Shown: positions 56,945-64,000 of the stretch, piece by piece
Layout: every line of letters begins with the position of its first letter
Position numbering within the stretch: the first letter of the stretch is position 1
Assembly: GCA_036924085.1 (NCBI GenBank)
Contig: JAVGWX010000007.1
Location: 75,065,948 to 75,129,947, forward strand
Length of the DNA stretch: 64,000 nucleotides
Source: Ariolimax columbianus
Lineage: Eukaryota > Mollusca > Gastropoda > Stylommatophora > Arionidae
Direction: 5' to 3'
The notes under the pieces: generated by a model
What the model was told of the DNA's origin: nothing
Seen by the model: only the letters and a program-made list of their open reading frames with translations
Database searches by the model: none
Position numbers and translations under genes: made by a program

Positions 56945-57290
56945 GTATATAGAAACTATAAGCCACAAAATGGACAATAGGATAAGTTAACTAAACTATA
57001 AGCCACAAAATGGACAATAGGATAAGTAAACTAAACTATAAGCCACAAAATGGACAATAGGATAAGTTAACTAAACTATAAGCCACAAAATGGACAATAG
57101 GATAAGTTAACTAAACTATAAGCCACAAAATGGACAATAGGATAAGTAAACTAAACTATAAGCCACAAAATGGACAATAGGATAAGTTAACTAAACTATA
57201 AGCCACAAAATGGACAATAGGATAAGTTAACTAAACTATAAGCCACAAAATGGACAATAGGATAAATTAACTAAACTATAAGCCACAAAA
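56945..57290. repeat. 40-bp tandem repeat with 120-bp order
   Basis: About 8.5 nearly perfect units of aaactataagccacaaaatg plus gacaataggataagttaact. Units with gtaaact alternate as one in three, and bases 57001-57120 are identical to 57121-57240. Confidence 0.95.
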
Positions 57291-57974
57291 CGTTCCATCA
57301 AGATGGACAAGTTAACTAAAAGTACATAACAATTGATAAAAATAGGCTGGAACAAATAGCACACGACAGAAGGATCTGCAAGGTGTTCTTTGAAAACCTG
57401 TCCTTAATATGGAAATAATCGATTGTGGATGAGGTACTACTGGATAAATGCAACAATTTTGTAAAACTGAAACCCGAGAAATTTATTTCGGTTTGCGTGG
57501 TAACTTTAAACAATCATGCGAATTAAAAAAACAGATGATCTGTCCGTAACTCAACATTTGTTATTCCTCCCGCTGATCGACGCACGTGTGTGTGTGTGTG
57601 TGTGTGTGGGCGTGGGTGTGGGCATGCCTGTGCATGTTGTGTGTGTGTGTGTGTGTGAAGAGGGAGGTCTTTGTTTCTGCGATGAGCATTGCTCATCGGG
57701 TCCACTCGTTGAGGTCAGTGGCACAGTTTTTGACTACACCAATCATAATTAACTCGTGACTCATAGCTTTAAGACGAACGAAGATGACGGCGCCGAACGA
57801 GACTGCATGCCTAAGTTAGCGTGCGAGGGAGGGCGATTTAGTGAACACAATCCCAGAGGATGTGGAGAGAATGAGAGATACACCCTCTCTAAAGGGTGGA
57901 TTACCAGATGTCAATGCTCAACATTTGTGTCAATTTTTTGTTGTTTTAAAAAAGCACGCTGTCTTCTCTTCTGG
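57291..57974. other. No recognised gene; (TG)n tract
   Basis: A TG microsatellite at 57587-57656 lies between two stretches of unique sequence. Frames at 57516-57752 and 57756-58004 have no motif. Confidence 0.4.
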
Positions 57975-58118
57975 AATTTCAGTTGTTGCCTGCAAAAATT
58001 ATAATTATTAACCAGAGGAATGTCAGTTGTTTTCTGAGAAAATTATAATTATTAACTAGAGGAATGTCAGTTGTTTTCTGAGAAAATTATAATTATTAAC
58101 TAGAGGAATGTCAGTTCA
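57975..58118. repeat. About 49-bp repeat, three copies
   Basis: Unit attataattattaactagag plus gaatgtcagttgttttctga with a short end. Confidence 0.8.
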
Positions 58119-58184
58119 TCTGGATTAAATTATTGATTGATTTTGAATTAATTAGGAGCGAGTTTAAATACCTCATGAGCGTAG

Positions 58185-58679
58185 GTTTTCTTTCTTTCTT
58201 CTTCTTGTTCTTCTTGTTTTTCTTCTTGCTCGTCTACTTGTTCTTCTTGTTCATCTTCTAGTTCTTGTTCCTCCTCATGTTCTTCTTGTTCTTCGTCTTG
58301 TTCTTCTACTTGTTCTTCTTGTTCTTGTTCTTCTTGTTCTTGTTCTTCTTCTTGTTCTTCTTCTTGTTCTTCTTCGTCTTCTTGTTCTTCTTCTTCTTGT
58401 TCTTGTTCTTCTTCTTGTTTTGTTCTTCTTCTTCTTGTTCTTCTTCTTGTTCTTGTTCTTGTTCTTCTTCTTGTTCTTGTTCTTGTTCTTCTTGTTCTTC
58501 TTCTTGTTCTTCTTCTTGTTCTTATTCTTCGTCTTGTTCTTCTTGTTGTTCTCCTTCTTGTTCTTCTTCTTGTTCTTCTCCTTCTTCTTCTTCTTCTTGT
58601 TCTTGTTCTTGTTCTTCTTGTTGTTGTTGTTGTTCTTCTTCTTCTTCTTCTGCTTCTTCTTCTTCTTCTTCTTCTTCTT

Positions 58680-58722
<43 letters not shown>

Positions 58723-58765
58723 TACTGCTACTACAACAACTACTGCTACTACTTCTTCTTCTGCG
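58185..58765. repeat. (TTC)n-rich polypyrimidine tract
   Basis: About 500 bases of ttcttcttgttc-type triplets, then TAC/TTC triplets from 58677. Long Phe/Leu, Ser/Cys and Thr frames are artefacts of the triplets. Confidence 0.95.
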
Positions 58766-58799
58766 TTCTGGAATTTGGTGACTCTTTGTTTACAGTTCC

Positions 58800-59032
58800 G
58801 TCGCCAGGACGAAGTTCACAGTCTTTTTCAGGTCTGGACGGCAGCCTCATAGCTTCTGTCACAGCTCTGCTCTCTCTGGTCAGGTCTGGACGGCAGCCTT
58901 ATAGCTTCTGTCACAGCTCTGTTCTCTCTGCTCAGGTCTGGACGGCAGCCCCATAGCTTCTGTCACAGCTCTGCTCCCTCTGGCCAGGTCTGGACGGCAG
59001 CATCATAGCTTCTGTCACAGCTCTGCTCATCT
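58800..59032. repeat. About 58-bp tandem repeat, four copies
   Basis: Unit caggtctggacggcagcctc, then atagcttctgtcacagctct, then a variable gctctctctggt-like end. Confidence 0.85.
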
Positions 59033-59304
59033 TGGTAGATGGATAGATTATATAAGATAAATCTTTCAACAACACAGGCACGCAACGACGGAAGCAACAC
59101 ATTTTAACCAAGAACGACTACATAAGAACCCCTCAGGGTCCACTCTGACAAGTAGAGGGACAACTCAGCTCAACATATATAGTAAACACGTTACTTGACT
59201 AAGTTTGGAAAAAATATAAATACAATACCACTGAAATGAATGCTGTTTAGTCAAGTTACCAGCCGTGTTCATATAATAGAGGTTTCAAGTTATTATCAGT
59301 GCCT
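59033..59304. other. No recognised gene
   Basis: Spacer without supported features. Confidence 0.35.
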
Positions 59305-59655
59305 TCGAACAATTGAACAGGATCATACTAGAGAAATTGAACAGGATCATACTAGAGAAATTGAACACAATCATACTAGAGAAATTGGACAGGATCATAC
59401 TAGAGAAATTGAACAGGATTATACTAGAGAAATTGGACAGGATCCTACTAGAGAAATTCTACAGGATAATACTAGAGAAATTGAACAGGATCATACTAAA
59501 GAAATTGAACAGGATCATACTAGAGAAATTGAACACAATCATACTAGAGAAATTGGACAGGATCATACTAGAGAAATTGAACAGGATTATACTAGAGAAA
59601 TTGGACAGGATCATACTAGAGAAATTGAATAGGTTCATACTAGAGAAATTTGGAG
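59305..59655. repeat. 24-bp minisatellite, about 14 copies
   Basis: Unit gatcatactagagaaattg plus aaca or gaca. The 24-bp period gives an open 8-residue repeat (REIEQDHT) on the forward strand and open frames in other phases. Confidence 0.9.
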
Positions 59656-60100
59656 AAGCCATAGATCAACAGCTGGTAGAATGACAGGCAGCCTTTTGGC
59701 AAAATCGGTTCTGCGCAGGGCAGATAGCGGAGAACAATAGTTGAACAAAGTTTGGGGGACTCCCGTGTTCAGTACAAAGCACTTTAAAAATCCATTGGCA
59801 GTTAGAAATCGAAAAGAGTATGCTTCTAGTTAAAAATCTACCCGAATTATTTGCACCTTCCCACATGCTTTGTAAGCCGTGAAAAGTTTAAAATACCTAC
59901 TACTGCTAGCATTCGGCTACATGGCAACAGACATTGACATGTCTGTCTCAATACCAGGATTCCAAGGATTCAAAGCATATGCGATACGGAAAATACTCAA
60001 AAAATGGAAAAAAGGCTTTATGGTTACTACCGAAGAAAGGCGATTTGCTGGAATGCAAGAATTGCAAATGAATTATGCTCATGTCAAAACCGGACAGAAT
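59656..60100. other. No recognised gene
   Basis: The frame 59879-60142 probably reads into the next element's linker. No motif before about 60100. Confidence 0.35.
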
Positions 60101-61194
60101 GTGAACCAGTTACACCGGAGGAACGATGGAGACAGACAGTAGATACTAAGTTAAAAGACAAACAGGCTGGTTTCAAAAGAAAACAGACCAAATTGTCACA
60201 TTGCACATAATTGTAGAGCAGTCATTAACGTGGAATTCAAGTCTGTACATCAACTTCTTTGACTTTGAAAAAGGTTTTAGACAAATTGAATAAGGACACT
60301 CTGTGGTAACTACTAAGTTACTAGAGTATTCTACAAATACTGACTAGCACAATTAAACATGCGTATGGGGACATGCAGTACATATTGTTACACGACGGAC
60401 ATCTCACAGAAGCATTTAACATCTGATCTGGGGTTTGCCAGAGATGTCTTTTCCCATCTTTTTTAGTTTATGCTGTTAGTCGATTGAATAATGAAAGACA
60501 CTACAGCCAATGAGAGAAATGGAATCCAGTGGACCTTGTTTATGCCGGTGACCCATGGATTTTGTAGATGACATACCCCTCTTGTCTCATAACCAACTTT
60601 GAATGTAGAAAAAAAAATACAGCGAATCTCTTAACAAGAAGGGTTAAAAATCCATTCGGAAAAGACACACATTGAAAAATGAAATGCAACCAACAACACG
60701 GCTCCTACCGAACTGATAGGAGCGTAATTTAATGATAAAGCTTAACATACATAAGCAGCATCATCAGTAATACAGGATGTGCAGATGAGGATGCACAAGT
60801 CAGCACACAGAAGACAAGTATGGCCTTTGTGAGACTCTAGAATGACCAGAATGCATACCAAACTAAGGATTTTCAATTGTGAGCGGTCATTTTATATGGA
60901 GGGGAAATATGGCGGATGAGTAAACTCAATATTTAGAGATCATAAGGCACAATAAATCTATAAGAACGATTAATGGGCATGTGATTGTTCGACTGGGTTA
61001 CAAATGAAAGCTTATGAGAGAAATAGGACAACGACAGGTGGAACCAGACATTTTGGGAAGAAGATGGTGCTGGGTAAGCCACACTTTACGAAAGCCCCAA
61101 GTCAGTATTCACAGGCAACCCCTGTCATGGAATCCATAGAGAAAGAGAAGAATTAAAGGTCACAGAACACACAGAGAAGAGACTTAGAGACTGG
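60101..61194 (+). mobile_element. RTE-like retrotransposon, very decayed
   Basis: Forward strand in order: DTKLKDKQAGFKRKQTK near 60150 (QAGFR block before motif A), SSLYINFFDFEKGF near 60237 (motif A; the residue after the F/D pair is changed), VDDIPLLSHNQL near 60570 (motif C, damaged), then RRWCWVSHTLRKP near 61060 and SIHRQPLSWNP near 61110 (tail). More than ten frame breaks. Its end runs straight into a second element. Confidence 0.65.
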
Positions 61195-62330
61195 TATAAG
61201 GTGCTTAGCGAAGCACAGATGGGATTTAGGAAAAACAGAAGCTCTACATCTGTCATTGTCGCACTCAGGCAACTAGCGAAGAAAACAATCAAGTACGATC
61301 AGACACTACACATTGCTTTCCTGGACCAAAAAAATGCATTCGATCGAGTAAATAGATTCCAACTGTAGATAACATTAGAGTGTCACGAAGTAAAAAACAC
61401 TTTTGATCAACCTATTGAAAAGTTTGTACGCCAATAGACACTGTACAGTAAGAACAAACGCAGGTTATTCGGAAAAAAATATATTAGGAGCGGTGTACGA
61501 CAAAGCTGTGTACTATATCCTTTACTGTTTATCACATATGTAGACGCAATATTTTAAAAAACGCCAACATTAGTGTGGGAAACAAGTGATCACTCAATAA
61601 ACGTATCTTTGCTGATAAGCAAGTATTAATAGCAACATCAGAAATACTACTACAGGAACATATCAACATTCATAATGAAGTCTTTACGGATAACATCATT
61701 AAAATCAACATTGACAAAAACGTAGGACCATTGCAAGAACAGAAATTGAAATGGCAATATTCATATAAAATCATCAAGTAAAACAAGACTAACAATTTCA
61801 CGTAACTGAGTAAAATAATCTCAGCAGACGGCAAAGGTGACACCGAAATCCAAAATAGATGTAATAAAGCAAGTCAAATCATTGGGCAAGTGTCCTCGAT
61901 ATTACAATGTAAACACATGAAAATGAATACAAAATAGAACACCATTCAACACAATATTCTTCTCCACGTCGTGCTATCAGTGTCAGGGTTGGACATTAAG
62001 AAGCAAAGATAAAAGACACATCGTCACAATAGATAAATAATGCCTGCGCAGAATCTTACTCCAAGTAAGAAGAATGAATAAAATCTGAAACGAAGATATT
62101 AGGAAACAAGTAGGTACAACACCAGTGCTAGACCTAACCAAGAGACTGCAAACCAAATGGTTCGACCACGCGACACGTCAAACACCAGATAGACTCCTCC
62201 AGGAAACAAGGGATACAGAGCCAAGAACCGACCAACCAAACGATGAATAGCATAAATAACAGAAGCGGTAAAGCTCCATGTGAACGAAACACATACTAGG
62301 GAACGGTCAAGAAACCTCTCCATAACACGA
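61195..62330 (+). mobile_element. Second non-LTR element, decayed
   Basis: Starts in mid-domain: LSEAQMGFRKNRSSTSVIVA, LHIAFLDQKNAFDRVNR (motif A), SGVRQSCVLYPLLFIT (motif B) near 61490. The thumb follows near 61805 (LSKIISADGKGDTEIQNRCN) and the tail near 62095 (RKQVGTTPVLDLTKRLQTKW, then FDHATRQTPDRLL). Motif C is not readable. It belongs to a different family from the element it adjoins. Confidence 0.65.
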
Positions 62331-62650
62331 TGCTGAAATGCACAAACAGGACAAAAAAACGAGAAAAAAAAAGAGCAGTCAAAGAGCAGTTACCTACTTC
62401 ACTGATTGCGCCACTCCACACATGTGAGATATCGATGTATCGATTTGTACACATTTATTGTTGTTTCTAAACAGGAGGGTTTGTTTACTCATGTGAACAT
62501 GAAGTATGAAAGTATATACGTTTGCGTGTGAGTATGTACACTATCAATACAAAAACGAAACGTGCATTTGCGAATGTAAATAAGGGGGTGAAGAAGTGAG
62601 AGAAAAATAGATATAATGAAAGTACAGAAATGTCCTTAGAGACCAACACG
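62331..62650. other. No recognised gene
   Basis: Spacer with A-rich runs near 62355-62375. Confidence 0.35.
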
Positions 62651-62664
62651 AGTGAGGAAAATGG

Positions 62665-63024
62665 GGATCAAGATGCTGAGCAGCACATGAGCTGCAGTGG
62701 TTAGCGACTCATAGCTGACTGCTAGCGTCAGGGCCAGCGAACCATAGTTGCCAAGACCCTTCTACACCTCCACGCGGTGATCCTGGATAATAGGCTGCAG
62801 CAGGGCAGACTGGCTAAGGAGAAGGGATCGAAGAGGGAATGCTAACCCGGTACTCAAAAAATGATTGCTGAAGTCGGATGTGTTGGACCAAAAAGTGCAA
62901 ATATCGCAGCCAAGCTGTAAACTACGACACAACGCATTCCGTTCTTTGGACTACATTCTGCTACTTAAGCCCTTTCAGGGTTTGGTAGTGGGAGATTGAG
63001 AATGAACGAAGAAGAAGAAGAAGA
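62665..63024 (+). mobile_element. SINE-B, full length with perfect TSD
   Basis: Reference copy of the family. It starts ggatcaagatgctgagcag, contains ctgctagcgtcagggccagc, tgctgaagtcggatgtgttg and acacaacgcattccgttctt, and ends (GAA)n. A perfect 14-bp direct repeat, agtgaggaaaatgg, flanks it at 62651-62664 and 63025-63038. No convincing pol III boxes are seen at the head (agtggttagcgac is a weak A box). The intact duplication suggests it is the youngest insertion here. Confidence 0.9.
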
Positions 63025-63038
63025 AGTGAGGAAAATGG

Positions 63039-63365
63039 CTTGCATACAGGGGGACAATGCGAACGTATATCACACATCAAGCGGGATTTGTTTGTCTGAC
63101 ATTACCAGGTGGTCAGTCCGCTACTTTAAGCTTCTCGCCGACGGAAAGACAAGCCAGACAAAACAAAGCTGACCGAGTTGTGGCACAAGGGAGCGTCACA
63201 AACCATCTGGTCGTTTATCTAATCCTAAACTCAAGTCCATCATGACAAGATTAAGATTAGGCTAAGCTGCTATGACAGGATCATCATCCATTATATAACA
63301 AAGGGATTAAACGGTCACAATAGGAGTGAACGCATCTGGAAAGTGTCCCCCAACCCGGTGGGTAG
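63039..63365. other. No recognised gene
   Basis: Contains a short inverted pair, tttgtctgac near 63090 and ccagacaaaac near 63152. No gene seen. Confidence 0.35.
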
Positions 63366-63425
63366 TCGTGTGTGTATGTGTATGTGTGAGTGTGTGTGTT
63401 TATCGCTCGTATGTGTGTGTGAGGG
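63366..63425. repeat. (TG)n microsatellite
   Basis: TG repeat with GTATG interruptions, followed by a G-rich stretch and a C run near 63478-63492. Confidence 0.85.
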
Positions 63426-63499
63426 GCGGGTGGGGATGGGTGGTTGATTCGTCCCTTTATCTTTACTTTGCACACCCCTCCCCCCCCCCCCCTCCCTTT

Positions 63500-64000
63500 T
63501 CCACCTCCTCCAATCTGTAAATCATGAATTCATTTACGTCTGGAGAGCAGCTCGTTACTGGGGACCGAACTTGGCACTTATGCTATGATAATCAAGCGTC
63601 ATAACCCATAGGTACCGTAAACAAGACAGTGTTACCAGCTGTTTGACTTAAAATAAAAGCATTCATTGAACAAATCAACATCTGTACGAGAGTTTAATAA
63701 TGCTCTAACAAAATAGGAAATAATTATTCCCCTTGTCTGTTTCTTCAAACTGAGTTGTCACCGATTGCTTTCTTGAAGTTTTCATTGCCATGAACGAAGG
63801 ATGTTAACGAAAGATTCGTGTAGATTTTATAATAATTCTAATTATTCATAGCTTCCACACGCTAGTTATAACGATGGAAACATACTCAGCTTAGACGGAG
63901 AAACGAAAAAAATTAAGAGGCTGATAGTCTTTCTTGAACACCTAGCGATGTGATGTCGCTCGTCCAATTCCTCAATTCAGACAGTTCACGTTACGCACAG
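63500..64000. other. No recognised gene
   Basis: Unique-looking AT-rich sequence to the end of the window. Confidence 0.4.

Noticed and set aside
58265..58956. Frames of 178-195 codons rich in Phe, Ser, Cys or Thr
   Set aside because: Triplet microsatellite translations, open in several phases on both strands.
1..64000. LTR retrotransposons, endogenous viruses, or a bacterial-type operon
   Set aside because: I saw no gag, protease, integrase or envelope motif, no paired long terminal repeats, and no run of closely spaced genes. All reverse transcriptases here are of non-LTR type.

Overview
This 64 kb window reads as accessory, repeat-dominated nuclear DNA of an animal, most likely a gastropod mollusc. 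Three things point there: many degraded APE-type non-LTR retrotransposons of kinds common in molluscan genomes, tRNA-derived SINEs, and rRNA fragments with animal-type 18S and 28S sequence. The taxonomic call is an inference from memory of these families; no species is claimed. I find no host protein-coding gene with a recognisable domain, no intact tRNA or rRNA gene, no LTR element and no virus-like gene. Nearly every long open frame is either a remnant of a mobile element or the translation of a tandem repeat.

Layout. 0-7 kb: SINEs, an unclassified repeat (here 'repeat C'), a retrotransposon tail, a mariner transposase fragment folded into a 72-bp hairpin, and an RNase H-bearing retrotransposon remnant. 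7-14 kb: a (GAA)n tract, a 1.8 kb array of 16-bp units, a 32-bp array, a SINE and two 42-bp arrays. 14.3-18.6 kb: a 46/40-bp satellite carrying three SINE copies at one register. 19-23 kb: a probable hAT-like element and a twin-primed (5'-inverted) retrotransposon. 23-33 kb: microsatellites, an 81-bp array, a hAT element split by a retrotransposon, and several retrotransposon tails. 33.5-34.3 kb: one SINE nested in another of the same family. 34.8-37.9 kb: pyrimidine-rich DNA carrying a well preserved CR1-like reverse transcriptase. 39-42 kb: a 40-bp array and more tails. 42.9-43.7 kb: a joined 18S/28S rRNA relic. 44.4-47.9 kb: the longest element, with endonuclease, reverse transcriptase and RNase H. 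50-60 kb: further minisatellites and a reverse-strand RTE-like element with a minisatellite inside it. 60-62.3 kb: two decayed elements head to tail. 62.65-63.04 kb: a full SINE with a perfect target-site duplication.

How the parts relate. The autonomous elements (non-LTR families with endonuclease and reverse transcriptase) are all broken here. The SINEs have no coding capacity and would have needed such machinery in trans. Minisatellites of more than 20 different units occupy about a fifth of the window by my rough addition. Several lie inside or against retrotransposon debris, and some carried inserted elements along when they expanded. The most informative structures are the three SINE-bearing satellite blocks, the mariner hairpin, the 18S/28S chimera, the twin-priming inversion, and the hAT element whose second partial copy preserves the site without the insertion.

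Limits. Family assignments rest on motifs recognised by eye. Repeat periods were counted by hand; copy numbers and edges are approximate.
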